Made by a program: the position numbers and the translations under genes. 21,879 nt of DNA, taken from Candidatus Omnitrophota bacterium (GTDB taxonomy: Bacteria; Omnitrophota; Gorgyraeia; Gygaellales; Profunditerraquicolaceae). Shown here in pieces: positions 7,807 to 15,104 of this stretch. Numbering within the stretch: position 1 is the first letter of the stretch; each line of letters opens with the position of its first letter. The stretch is taken from the NCBI GenBank assembly GCA_028713875.1, contig JAQTNM010000003.1, positions 1 through 21,879 of the forward strand. The letters run 5' to 3'. The notes beneath the pieces are model-generated. The model was not told the origin of the DNA. It made no database searches and worked only from the letters and a program-made list of their open reading frames with translations.

Positions 7807-7973
7807 AATGTTAGGTTTTGCTTCCGTGCGCTGGATTTTTTCGCCGTGTGCTGCGGTTTACTTCGTCGCATTCGGGCGAGGCTGCCCGCGTATAGCGTCC
7901 TTCGCTCCTCGTAAATCCTTGCACACTTTTGCCGAAAAAATCCTAATGCGCGCTCCAGCAAAAATCTAACATT
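7807..7973. repeat. Long covarying palindrome, copy A
   Basis: Imperfect inverted repeat filling the gap between the nucleotidyltransferase stop and the nth start. The outer arms AATGTTAG (7807-7814) and CTAACATT (7966-7973) are exact complements. Inner paired blocks include GGATTTTTTCG (7833-7843) with CGAAAAAATCC (7933-7943), GTGTGC (7846-7851) with GCACAC (7921-7926), and TTTAC with GTAAA. The middle (~7870-7908) is variable. It is homologous to copies B and C across both arms. It has no T-tract after the stem and no convincing ORF. Confidence 0.85.
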
Positions 7974-7979
7974 AAGCTT

Positions 7980-8627
7980 ATGAATAAAATCTTAGCCACC
8001 ATAAAGCTCATTGAAAAGCAAGTTAAGACATGTACCGTGCCGGCGGTCAGCCAGGTCGCCTGGCGCAATGACCCTTACCTGATCCTGGTTTCCTGCATCT
8101 TAAGCTTAAGGACAAAAGATAAGACTACGCTTGAGGCAAGCCGGAGATTGTTTAAGGCCGCGGATACGCCCAGAAAGATGTTGAAGTTATCCGAGAAGCG
8201 CATACAGGGTTTGATCTATCCGGTAGGGTTCTACCGGAATAAATCCAGGGTAATTTTGGAATTAAGCCGTAAGCTTATCCGGGATCATCGCGGCAGGGTG
8301 CCGGACAGCCTGGAAGAACTCCTGAAATTCAAAGGAGTAGGCAGAAAGACCGCCAATTTAGTGCTGGGCCTGGGGTATGATATTCCTGCGATCTGCGTAG
8401 ATACGCACGTGCACAGGATCTCTAACCGGCTGGGCTGGGTCAAGACAGGCGATCCGCATCAGACCGAGGAGGCCTTGGGCAAGATCATCCCCAGAAGGCA
8501 TTGGATAGGCTTGAATACGAGCCTGGTTACTTTCGGCCAGAACATATGTGTCCCCATTTCTCCGTATTGCAGCCGTTGTTATGTGTCAAAGTTATGTAAG
8601 CAGGCGGGAGTGAATAAGTCACGTTAA
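7980..8627 (+). CDS. nth: Endonuclease III
   Basis: DNA glycosylase/AP lyase for oxidised pyrimidines in base excision repair. The helix-hairpin-helix LLKFKGVGRKTANLVL (114-129) carries the catalytic Lys123, and VDTHVHRISNRL (140-151) carries Asp141. A [4Fe-4S] cluster is formed by Cys190, Cys197, Cys200 and Cys206 with the canonical C-x6-C-x2-C-x5-C spacing. The 215-residue length is normal. The N-terminal LSLRTKD replaces the E. coli LSAQATD, as in several thermophile and archaeal members. The start ATG 7980 lies only 6 bases after palindrome A, so the palindrome is probably part of, or right next to, its leader. Confidence 0.96.
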   Translation: MNKILATIKLIEKQVKTCTVPAVSQVAWRNDPYLILVSCILSLRTKDKTTLEASRRLFKAADTPRKMLKLSEKRIQGLIYPVGFYRNKSRVILELSRKLIRDHRGRVPDSLEELLKFKGVGRKTANLVLGLGYDIPAICVDTHVHRISNRLGWVKTGDPHQTEEALGKIIPRRHWIGLNTSLVTFGQNICVPISPYCSRCYVSKLCKQAGVNKSR

Positions 8628-8640
8628 CGGAGAGTTTACG

Positions 8641-9060
8641 ATGAAAATAATCAATGAGAGCGTTAAATTGCATACTAAAGGCAATCCGGATTTAATCAAC
8701 ATAACCGATAAAGTAGGCGGGTTGTTGGAATCCGCGAAGCTTAAAAAGGGCCTGGTCACGGTTTTCGTAGTCGGCTCAACCGCTGCCATAACCACCCTTG
8801 AATATGAGCCCGGGCTTATCAAAGATATGCAGGAGATGTTTGATAAGATTATCCCCCAGCATAAAAGCTACCATCATGATGATACCTGGGGAGATGCCAA
8901 TGGCTTCAGCCACCTGCGCTCAAGCCTGCAAGGCCCGTCATTAAGCATACCGTTTGATGAAGGCAAGCTCTTATTGGGCACTTGGCAGCAGGTAGTGCTG
9001 GCGGAATTCGACAACCGGCCGCGTGACCGCAAAGTTATAGTGCATATAATAGGCGAATAA
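8641..9060 (+). CDS. yjbQ: YjbQ / UPF0047 family protein
   Basis: Small 139-residue protein of the UPF0047/YjbQ family, whose E. coli member has weak thiamine-phosphate synthase activity in vivo; the true role is uncertain. Family signatures visible: VTVFVVGSTAAITTLEYEPG near 40-59, HHDDTWGDANGFSHLRSSLQG near 79-99 (conserved His/Asp site), and the end LLLGTWQQVVLAEFDNRPR near 111-129. CGGAGAG sits about 8 bases before ATG 8641. It follows nth by 13 bases and may share its transcript. The full domain is present with no truncation. Confidence 0.93.
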   Translation: MKIINESVKLHTKGNPDLINITDKVGGLLESAKLKKGLVTVFVVGSTAAITTLEYEPGLIKDMQEMFDKIIPQHKSYHHDDTWGDANGFSHLRSSLQGPSLSIPFDEGKLLLGTWQQVVLAEFDNRPRDRKVIVHIIGE

Positions 9061-9066
9061 ATATTA

Positions 9067-9177
9067 ATGAAAGGAGGCCAGATTAGTACAGAGGTCGGGG
9101 ATAAAGTAAAACAAGCGTCAACAGGAGCTATTGGAGGAATTAAAGTTGTGTTGAAGGAGCCTTTTTACAGAAAATAA
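9067..9177 (+). CDS. Possible 36-residue peptide or gene remnant
   Basis: A short frame from ATG 9067 to TAA 9175-9177 encodes a basic, glycine-rich peptide ending LKEPFYRK. A strong AAAGGAGG lies just inside the start rather than before it, so the start is poorly supported. No later in-frame ATG, GTG or TTG fits that site until the Val/Leu codons near the end. It may be the tail of a decayed gene, a tiny peptide with another start, or non-coding leader for the lipoprotein gene downstream. No family recognised. Confidence 0.25.
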   Translation: MKGGQISTEVGDKVKQASTGAIGGIKVVLKEPFYRK

Positions 9178-9188
9178 AAAAGAAACAC

Positions 9189-9236
9189 CTTGGCCTATCG
9201 GATGGCCAAGTGTCCGCTTTCTGCGGGAGGAGGACA
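9189..9236 (+). promoter_or_regulatory. Stem-loops in the leader of the entericidin-like gene
   Basis: CTTGGCC (9189-9195) pairs with GGCCAAG (9204-9210). Just after it, CCGC (9214-9217) pairs with GCGG (9223-9226). As an alternative, TGTCC (9211-9215) pairs with GGACA (9232-9236), which would trap the Shine-Dalgarno GGAGGAGG (9226-9233) of the lipoprotein gene. The two pairings exclude each other, so a switch or heat/cold effect is possible, but this is inference from one sequence. Confidence 0.4.
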
Positions 9237-9238
9237 AT

Positions 9239-9370
9239 ATGAAAAAACTTACTTTATTGAGTTTGGTAGCCCTGGTTTTAATGACTTCAATTTTAGGATG
9301 TAACGCGTTTAGAGGTGCAGGAAAAGACATATCGGATACAGGAAAACATATTGAAAATGTTGGTAAATAA
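9239..9370 (+). CDS. Entericidin EcnA/B-like small lipoprotein
   Basis: 43-residue protein with a basic start (MKK), a hydrophobic stretch (residues 4-19) and a lipobox ILGC, giving lipidation at Cys21. The mature part CNAFRGAGKDISDTGKHI matches the entericidin pattern CNTxRGxGxDIxxxGxxI. Entericidins are small envelope lipoproteins tied to stress and stationary phase in E. coli (EcnA/EcnB antidote/toxin pair); whether this one is toxic is unknown. A strong GGAGGAGG precedes ATG 9239, and two stem-loops lie in the leader. A second small membrane gene follows 53 bases on. Confidence 0.82.
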   Translation: MKKLTLLSLVALVLMTSILGCNAFRGAGKDISDTGKHIENVGK

Positions 9371-9423
9371 ATTGTAAAAGAAGAAGAGTTATATGGTAGA
9401 AGAAAATAGCTCAAGGAGGGTCT

Positions 9424-9591
9424 ATGGGAGGGATATTAGGGCTACTAGTTCTGGTTCTAGACATTATCGCCGTTGTTGATGCTCTAAAAAGCTCCATGGA
9501 TGCAGGCAAGAAGGCATTGTGGATTATTTTGATACTTATTTTGCCTGTTGTCGGCATGGTGCTTTATTTTTTAATTGGCAAAAAGACATAG
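9424..9591 (+). CDS. Small two-helix membrane protein, PLDc_N-like
   Basis: 55-residue protein with two predicted membrane helices (about residues 3-21 and 32-51) and a short charged loop LKSSMDAGKKALW between them. This is the pattern of the phospholipase D N-terminal (PLDc_N) stand-alone peptides: D-x-x-A-V-x-D, then K-x-x-W, then LP-x-x-G-x-x-x-Y-F. The function of these solo peptides is unknown. A strong AAGGAGGGT precedes ATG 9424. It lies between the entericidin-like gene and an AsmA-like gene, suggesting a small envelope or stress cluster. Confidence 0.72.
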   Translation: MGGILGLLVLVLDIIAVVDALKSSMDAGKKALWIILILILPVVGMVLYFLIGKKT

Positions 9592-9691
9592 CTTGTGAGG
9601 GCGCCTTTTTGCCCTAGTTCCGTGTTTGGCGCTTTTTCACCGGCGCACTTACAGACAATGCAGTGTGGTTTTTGATCGTGGGGAGGTACTT

Positions 9692-10624
9692 ATGAAAAAA
9701 TTTCTTATATGGCTCGGGATAGTAATCATTTCTTTAGTATGTATCACAATTTTCAAGAATCTGATTATTAAATCCGTGGTAACCACGGCCGCCTCCAGCA
9801 TCACAGGGGCACCGGTACATATGGACGGTTTTTCATTGGATATTTTAAGCTCAACTATACGCATATCCGGATTTAAAATGTATAATCCCAGCGGGTTCCC
9901 GGAAGGCATGCTGGTATCTTGCCCCAAAATAAAAGTCATATATGACCGCGCTAGCTTGTTTAAGCAGAAACGCCACTTCTTGCTTGTGGAGATTGAATTA
10001 AAAGAGATGGGGCTTACCAAAAATAAAGAAGGAAAGCTTAACGTAGATTCATTAAAAATAGTGCAGCAATCCAAGTCTTCTCCGCCTACCCCCATGCAGA
10101 TTGATCTGCTCACCTTAAGCATCGGCAAGATTGTTTACAAGGACTATACGGTCGGCACGGAACCCAGTGTGCAAGTCTATGATGTTAATAGACAAAAAAG
10201 CTATAAGGGTATCCCCAGTGCACAGCAGTTGGCTTTACTGGTGCTGGCAGAGCCTATGAAGGCTGCGGGGATAAGAGGCGCCCAGATCTACGGTGTTACT
10301 ATGTTAGCGGGTGTGGCGGCGCTGCCGGTTGCCGTAGCAGCAACATTTATAGGTAAAGATTATGTGCAGCAAATCATCGATGCCAGTTTTGAACATGTGT
10401 ATAAAATAAGTCTTGAGGTAGTAAAGCGCATGGGTTCGATCACTAAAGATGATGCGTCAGGTGGAGTGATTAAAGCCAATATTAATGGAGCGATGGTAGC
10501 GCTTATACTCAGGAAGGGCCAAGATAATAAGACTGAAATAACGGTTTCCGCGCGCAAATATATGTTCCCAAAACTTGATATCGCAGGAGGGGTTTTGTAT
10601 CAGATACTTGATAAACTGCAATAA
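9692..10624 (+). CDS. AsmA-like inner-membrane-anchored protein
   Basis: 310-residue protein with one N-terminal membrane helix (residues 4-21) and the rest probably periplasmic. The segment after the helix resembles the start of AsmA/DUF748 proteins: V..A...ITG.PV.....LDI......I.GF...NP.GF, followed by CPKIKVIYD and KEGKLNVDSL. These families are thought to act in outer-membrane lipid traffic and assembly, which implies a diderm cell. A second hydrophobic Ala/Val-rich stretch lies near 218-238. The C-terminus has no motif I recognise. ATG 9692 is chosen over an upstream ATG at 9626 because GGGAGGT (9681-9687) sits just before it and the signal-anchor starts there. Confidence 0.72.
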   Translation: MKKFLIWLGIVIISLVCITIFKNLIIKSVVTTAASSITGAPVHMDGFSLDILSSTIRISGFKMYNPSGFPEGMLVSCPKIKVIYDRASLFKQKRHFLLVEIELKEMGLTKNKEGKLNVDSLKIVQQSKSSPPTPMQIDLLTLSIGKIVYKDYTVGTEPSVQVYDVNRQKSYKGIPSAQQLALLVLAEPMKAAGIRGAQIYGVTMLAGVAALPVAVAATFIGKDYVQQIIDASFEHVYKISLEVVKRMGSITKDDASGGVIKANINGAMVALILRKGQDNKTEITVSARKYMFPKLDIAGGVLYQILDKLQ

Positions 10625-10703
10625 ATCATAAAAATGAAAGCGGGAAACCGGCTTGAGCGAGAAAATCGGCAGGTTCATTTGAAATTTCACAAAGGATGAT
10701 TAA

Positions 10704-11357
10704 ATGGATGCTATAAAAACTAAATCGCTGGATAAGATTGAGCATAAGATGGAGGAAATGGACAAGAATTCGCTCAGGTATAAAATTTTAGAAAACGCCA
10801 GGAACTTCAAGACCTCCTGGATCGAATTGGGCCGGGCGCTTTATTCCGCTTGGAAGGATAAGCTGTATAAAGAGTGGGGTTATAACAGCTTTGATACCTA
10901 CACTTCCAGGGAAATCGGCATCCGCAAGCAGACCGCGCTCAAACTTCTGCGGTCGTATTATTTTCTGGAAAAAGAAGAGCCGCATTATTTAAAAAGCGAT
11001 TATACCGGATCCGCCCAGGCAGCGGAAATTCCCAGCTATGAATCCGTTGATGTTTTGCGCCTGGCAAAAAATAAGAAATCCCTGGATGAAGAAGATTACG
11101 ATAACCTGAAAAAATCGGTGTTTGAAAAAGGAAAAGATGCGCGCGAGGTTAAAAGAGACCTGATAAGCTTGATGCGCCAGAGAGAAGAATTAGAGCCGGA
11201 AGAGGCGCGTGAAAAAAAGAAAACAGCACAGGTGAGGCGGTTGATCGGCGCGTTAAAATCCCTGAAGAACGAAATAGGGCTCTCTAAAACCCTGCCGCAT
11301 GCTATCATCAAAGACCTGGATAATCTAATTGATAAATTAGAATCGGAGATAGGATAA
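10704..11357 (+). CDS. Unknown protein with HTH-like N-terminal region
   Basis: 217-residue cytoplasmic protein I cannot name. Residues 38-95 hold a conserved-looking block (WIELGRALYSAW ... WGYNSFDTYTSREIGI), then RKQTALKLLRSYYFLEKEEP, a helix-turn-helix-like arrangement resembling proteins that choose DNA or partner sites. Residues ~110-217 are highly charged (Lys/Glu/Arg) and likely helical or coiled-coil. AAAGGA precedes the start. The next gene begins 3 bases after its stop, so it is in an operon with the FAH-family enzyme and the UvrD-type helicase. DNA binding is inference. Confidence 0.75.
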   Translation: MDAIKTKSLDKIEHKMEEMDKNSLRYKILENARNFKTSWIELGRALYSAWKDKLYKEWGYNSFDTYTSREIGIRKQTALKLLRSYYFLEKEEPHYLKSDYTGSAQAAEIPSYESVDVLRLAKNKKSLDEEDYDNLKKSVFEKGKDAREVKRDLISLMRQREELEPEEAREKKKTAQVRRLIGALKSLKNEIGLSKTLPHAIIKDLDNLIDKLESEIG

Positions 11358-11360
11358 ACT

Positions 11361-12125
11361 TTGCGTATCGCCAGGTTTAATTATAAATCAAAACAGGATT
11401 GGGGTATCGTTAAGGATAGCCAGATAATAATATTGAAGGACAGCCCTTTTGCCGGAGTTGAGCTAACCAGCGAGAAAATTCCTTTGGATAAAGTGAAACT
11501 GCTTGCCCCCGGTTGTGCAGCCGGTAAGATTGTTTTGACCGGGCTTAATTACAGGGACCATGCCAAAGAACTGGGCATGGCGTTGCCGCAGGAGCCGGTC
11601 ATATTCCTTAAGCCGGCTACGTCATTGATCGGACACGGCGGAAACATAATTTATCCCGAAGGGGTGAGCCGGCTTGATTATGAGGCGGAACTGGCGCTGG
11701 TCATAAAAAAAACCGGCCGGAATATCCCCGAGGATAAAGCCGCTGAATATATATTGGGTTACACCTGCCTTAATGACGTGACGGCAAGGGGCCTGCAGAA
11801 AAAGGATATCCAGTGGACCCGCGCAAAATCCTTTGATACCTTTTGCCCGCTTGGCCCGTGGCTGGAAACAGAGCTGGATACTTCTAACCTTAAGATCGCC
11901 TCATACCTGAACGGGGGGAAAAAGCAGGATTCCACAACCGCAAATTTGATCTTTTCCGCAAACTATCTGGTTTCTTTTATATCTAAAATAATGACACTTT
12001 TACCGGGAGACATAATTTCTACCGGCACACCCTGCGGAGTGGGGCCGATGGCTGCTGGCGATAAGATTGAAGTCGAAATAGAAGGTATAGGCTTACTCAC
12101 TAATCAGGTAGCCAGGGCCTCATAA
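11361..12125 (+). CDS. Fumarylacetoacetate hydrolase family protein
   Basis: 254-residue FAH-fold enzyme; the family cleaves or decarboxylates acylpyruvates and oxaloacetate or isomerises ring-cleavage products, using Mg2+ or Mn2+. Signatures: GLNYRDHAKE (61-70), metal ligands Glu108 and Glu110 in DYEAELALVI and Asp139 in LNDVTAR, KSFDTFCPLGP (156-166) and STGTPCGVGP near 230-240. The start is TTG 11361, with AGGA (11351-11354) at suitable spacing, 3 bases after the previous stop. The substrate cannot be told; the short N-terminal domain fits the FAHD1/YcgM type (oxaloacetate or acylpyruvate) better than true fumarylacetoacetase. Confidence 0.9.
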   Translation: MRIARFNYKSKQDWGIVKDSQIIILKDSPFAGVELTSEKIPLDKVKLLAPGCAAGKIVLTGLNYRDHAKELGMALPQEPVIFLKPATSLIGHGGNIIYPEGVSRLDYEAELALVIKKTGRNIPEDKAAEYILGYTCLNDVTARGLQKKDIQWTRAKSFDTFCPLGPWLETELDTSNLKIASYLNGGKKQDSTTANLIFSANYLVSFISKIMTLLPGDIISTGTPCGVGPMAAGDKIEVEIEGIGLLTNQVARAS

Positions 12126-12128
12126 AAC

Positions 12129-14165
12129 ATGATTGATCTAAAATCTCATCTTAATTCTTCACAGCTGGAAGCAGCCACTTCCGCTACCGGCGCACTTCTG
12201 GTTATTGCCGGCGCAGGCTCAGGCAAGACCCGGGTTATCGAATACCGCGTCCTGAACTTGGTGCAAAATAACATTGAGCCCTCCTCCATACTTTTATTGA
12301 CTTTTACCAGAGAAGCGGCGCGCAGGATGCTTAGCCGCGCTACCCGCCACCATCCGCGATGCAAGTATGTTGACGGAGGGACATTCCATTCCTTTGCCTA
12401 TAAAATACTCAAGAAATACGCCAAGGACATAGGGTTTGATGAATCTTTCTCCATACTGGATGAGCCGGATGCGCATGAAGCCATCCGCAGGTGCTGCGTT
12501 GAGCTGGGATTATCCGATAAGACTAAAAGGTTCCCCAGAAGCTCAACCTTAAAAGACATCATCAGTATTTCCATTAACAAGGGTGCCTCCATCGAGCATA
12601 TCCTGGAAAGGGAATACCCGCAGTTTATCACCTATACAAAAGAAATAGAAAGCTTAAGGAAAAAATACGCCGCATATAAGCTCCAGAAGAATTACCTTGA
12701 TTACGACGACCTGCTGACTTTTCTGAAGATATTACTGGAGAATGACAAGCTGCGCGATAAGATAACGCGTAAATACCGTTTTATCATGGTAGATGAGTAT
12801 CAGGATACGAACTCGCTGCAGGGGGATATTACATATTTATTGGGAAAAGAACACGGCAATGTTATGGTGGTCGGGGACGATGCCCAGAGCATCTACGGCT
12901 TCCGCGGCGCATCCCACGCCAATATTATGGAATTCCCCAAAAAATTCAGTCACTGTAAGATCATCAAGCTGGAGGAAAATTACCGCTCCACCCAGCAGAT
13001 CCTGGACCTGGCCAATGCCGTGATGGAAGATATGGAAAATAAATATTCCAAATGCCTAGTTGCCTCCAGGGGAGATAGCGGAGATAGGCCCGGGTTGATT
13101 TTCTTTAAAGATGCCTATGGTGAGGCAGAGTGGATCTGCGATAAGGTCATGGAATTCAGGGAAGACGGCACTGATTTATCCGAGCAGGCAGTGTTATTCC
13201 GCTCAAGTTATATCTCCATACTGCTGCAGGCGGAGCTAAGCAAGAGGAACATCCCATATCAGGTGTTCGGCGGGCTAAAATTTTACGAGACCGCGCACGT
13301 CAAGGACCTCTTGAGTTATCTTAAGGTCATTGCCAATCCCAAAGACGAATTATCCTGGAGCCGGCTGCTTTTATTGATTGAAGGGATAGGCCCGAAAACT
13401 GCCGAGCGTATCCTGGCTGAGATTGCCCCGTATCCGGACATCTCCGGGATTTCGGACAAGGTATTTAAGCAGTATGATACAAAATATAAATACAGCGCAG
13501 AGCTGGCCAAGCTCGGAGCCGCAATTAAAAAAGCCAATGAAGATAAATATAATGTTGAGGAGCGCTTAGGCATAGCCCTGGATTATTATATCCCTTTATT
13601 AAAAGATAAATTTGACGATTGGCCTCTACGGCTCAACGACCTGGAAACATTAAAGGATATTGCTTCCGGGTATAATTCCCTGCCCGAGCTTCTGGCGGAT
13701 TTTGCCATTGAGTCTCCTGAGAGGGGGGTTTTTAAGGTGGAGGCTGCAAAGCGCGATGATGAAAGACCGCTTACATTATCCACCATACATTCGGCAAAAG
13801 GCCTGGAATGGAAAAACGTATTTATCCTCGGCCTCTCAGACGGAGTTCTGCCGAGCAGCCTGGCTTTGGGCGATGAGGAGGAAATAGAGGAAGAGCGCCG
13901 CATATTTTACGTTGCCGTAACCAGGGCCAAGGACAACCTGTTTTTATCCATGCACCATGAAGGCAGCCGCGGCGGGATCACCCAGTTCAATAAGATCTCC
14001 AGGTTCCTGGATAGTCGCGGTATCTTAGAGACATTGGACAGGGGCGTAGCCGCTGATAAAGACGAGCAGCGCTTTTTAGACGAAGAGCCGCAGGAATTTG
14101 AGACCATCTATAATAAAGACCAGTTGCTTAAGCGGATAATAGATTATTTCGATGCGGATATTTGA
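12129..14165 (+). CDS. UvrD/PcrA/Rep-type superfamily 1A DNA helicase
   Basis: 678-residue 3'-5' DNA helicase of the UvrD/PcrA/Rep class. In order: Q-motif LNSSQLEAA (8-16), Walker A GAGSGKT (28-34), LLTFTREAARRM (56-67, motif Ia), GTFHSFA (84-90), motif II VDEYQDTN (221-228), motif III VGDDAQSIYGFRG (248-260), ENYRSTQQIL (motif IV), then TLSTIHSAKGLEW (motif V) and FYVAVTRAK (motif VI). It serves repair and fork restart. It is 3 bases downstream of the FAH gene with no clear Shine-Dalgarno, so translation is probably coupled. It is a little shorter than E. coli UvrD (720), mostly at the C-terminus. Confidence 0.95.
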   Translation: MIDLKSHLNSSQLEAATSATGALLVIAGAGSGKTRVIEYRVLNLVQNNIEPSSILLLTFTREAARRMLSRATRHHPRCKYVDGGTFHSFAYKILKKYAKDIGFDESFSILDEPDAHEAIRRCCVELGLSDKTKRFPRSSTLKDIISISINKGASIEHILEREYPQFITYTKEIESLRKKYAAYKLQKNYLDYDDLLTFLKILLENDKLRDKITRKYRFIMVDEYQDTNSLQGDITYLLGKEHGNVMVVGDDAQSIYGFRGASHANIMEFPKKFSHCKIIKLEENYRSTQQILDLANAVMEDMENKYSKCLVASRGDSGDRPGLIFFKDAYGEAEWICDKVMEFREDGTDLSEQAVLFRSSYISILLQAELSKRNIPYQVFGGLKFYETAHVKDLLSYLKVIANPKDELSWSRLLLLIEGIGPKTAERILAEIAPYPDISGISDKVFKQYDTKYKYSAELAKLGAAIKKANEDKYNVEERLGIALDYYIPLLKDKFDDWPLRLNDLETLKDIASGYNSLPELLADFAIESPERGVFKVEAAKRDDERPLTLSTIHSAKGLEWKNVFILGLSDGVLPSSLALGDEEEIEEERRIFYVAVTRAKDNLFLSMHHEGSRGGITQFNKISRFLDSRGILETLDRGVAADKDEQRFLDEEPQEFETIYNKDQLLKRIIDYFDADI

Positions 14166-14196
14166 TTTTTGTTGTATAATTATTAGAGGAGGGAAG

Positions 14197-14418
14197 ATGC
14201 AGGCATTTTTAGCGGGGTTGTTATTTTTACTTGCCATTATAGTTCTGGCGGCTCTGGGGCTTTTGCTTTTTCCCCTGATGCTTGTCATGGGGGTTATTTT
14301 GTGGGGGATAGGCATAATCGCCATTTTTATCTTGGCCATCTGGCTGCTGGGCAAAATCGCCATTTTCGCCTGGAAAAATTTCTTTAAAGAGAAAGATCGG
14401 CCAACGCATGTTGAATAA
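14197..14418 (+). CDS. Small hydrophobic two-helix membrane protein
   Basis: 73-residue protein with an almost unbroken hydrophobic stretch (residues 2-60, probably two helices with a short turn) and a basic/acidic tail KNFFKEKDRP. I do not recognise a family. The start ATG 14197 has AGAGGAGGG right before it; a longer frame from 14152 would begin inside the helicase gene and is not preferred. TATAAT at 14175-14180 could be a -10 box but no good -35 is visible. Its end overlaps the dcd start by 11 bases, which suggests coupling. Confidence 0.65.
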   Translation: MQAFLAGLLFLLAIIVLAALGLLLFPLMLVMGVILWGIGIIAIFILAIWLLGKIAIFAWKNFFKEKDRPTHVE

Positions 14419-14920
14419 ACAGGATATACTGCGGTTAATAAAAGGGAAAAAGCTCGTTGAGAACTACATTGACCTGGATAAGCAGGTTACGCCCAACGGT
14501 TTTGACCTGACAGTAGGAGCGGTCTTTGCTTTTAACGAGACAGGAGCAGTTGATTTTTCCAATAAAGAAAGAGCGATCCCTGCCTGTAGCGAGATGATGC
14601 CGCAGAAGCAAAAGCCCGAAGATAAGTTCGGCTGGTGGTTTCTCGAGAAGGGCACATATAAGATCAGGACCAACGAGACGGTTAATATACCCAATGACTT
14701 CATCGCCATTGCTTTTCCGCGCAGCACTCTACTGAGGATGGGCGCATTCATACAAAACGCGGTCTGGGACGCGGGGTTTTCCGGCAGGAGCGAATTTATA
14801 CTGGTCGTCGGTAATCCCCATGGTTTAAGGCTCAAGCAGAACGCGCGCATCAACCAGCTCATTTTTTTGCCGATCAACGAAGTCCAGGAAGGTTATAAAG
14901 GTATTTATCAGAACTTATGA
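14408..14920 (+). CDS. dcd: dCTP deaminase family protein
   Basis: 170-residue member of the dCTP deaminase/dUTPase fold. It has LDKQVTPNGFDLTVG near 23-37, PRSTLLRMGAF near 99-109 (nucleotide-binding RST), WDAGFSGRSEFILVV near 119-133 and LKQNARINQLIF near 141-152. Dcd proteins turn dCTP into dUTP, or straight to dUMP in bifunctional forms; which applies here is not clear. Together with the dCMP deaminase at 4910 the genome has two routes to dUMP. The start overlaps the small membrane gene by 11 bases. The protein is shorter than E. coli Dcd (193). Palindrome B begins 3 bases after the stop. Confidence 0.85.
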   Translation: MLNKQDILRLIKGKKLVENYIDLDKQVTPNGFDLTVGAVFAFNETGAVDFSNKERAIPACSEMMPQKQKPEDKFGWWFLEKGTYKIRTNETVNIPNDFIAIAFPRSTLLRMGAFIQNAVWDAGFSGRSEFILVVGNPHGLRLKQNARINQLIFLPINEVQEGYKGIYQNL

Positions 14921-14923
14921 TAT

Positions 14924-15089
14924 ATATTTAGGTTTTGCTTTCGCGCGCTGGATTTTTTCGCCGTGTGCTACGGTTTACTTCGTCGTTTCGGATAGCCTTT
15001 ATCGGATTATCTGCCCTACACTCCTCGTAAATCCTTGCACACTTTTGCCGAAAAAATCCTAATGCGCGCTCTAGCAAAAACCTAAATAT
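14924..15089. repeat. Long covarying palindrome, copy B
   Basis: Homologue of copies A and C, filling the gap between dcd and the macro-Nudix gene. The outer arms ATATTTAGG (14924-14932) and CCTAAATAT (15081-15089) are exact complements. GGATTTTTTCG (14950-14960) pairs with CGAAAAAATCC (15049-15059), and GTGTGC pairs with GCACAC. Arms are nearly identical to copy A, while the central ~35 bases differ freely. A Shine-Dalgarno AAGGAG for the next gene follows at once. Confidence 0.85.
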
Positions 15090-15104
15090 TAATAAGGAGT
15101 TATA

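Noticed and set aside
7807..7973. Palindrome A ends GTTAGGT...ATCTAAC, resembling integron attC core sites
   Set aside because: In attC the order is RYYYAAC on the left and GTTRRRY on the right; here it is the opposite. Copies B and C do not keep the GTT/AAC triplets, and no integrase is present.
7807..7973. Palindromes A-C as rho-independent terminators
   Set aside because: No T-run follows the stems, the centre is long and variable, and copy C lies between two divergent starts where a terminator makes little sense.
9575..9620. AGGGC...GCCCT mini-hairpin after the PLDc_N-like gene as a terminator
   Set aside because: The stem is only 5 bp with the T-run in the loop rather than after the stem.
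9626..9691. Upstream start of the AsmA-like protein
   Set aside because: It would put 22 unrelated residues before a clean signal-anchor; GGGAGGT supports ATG 9692.
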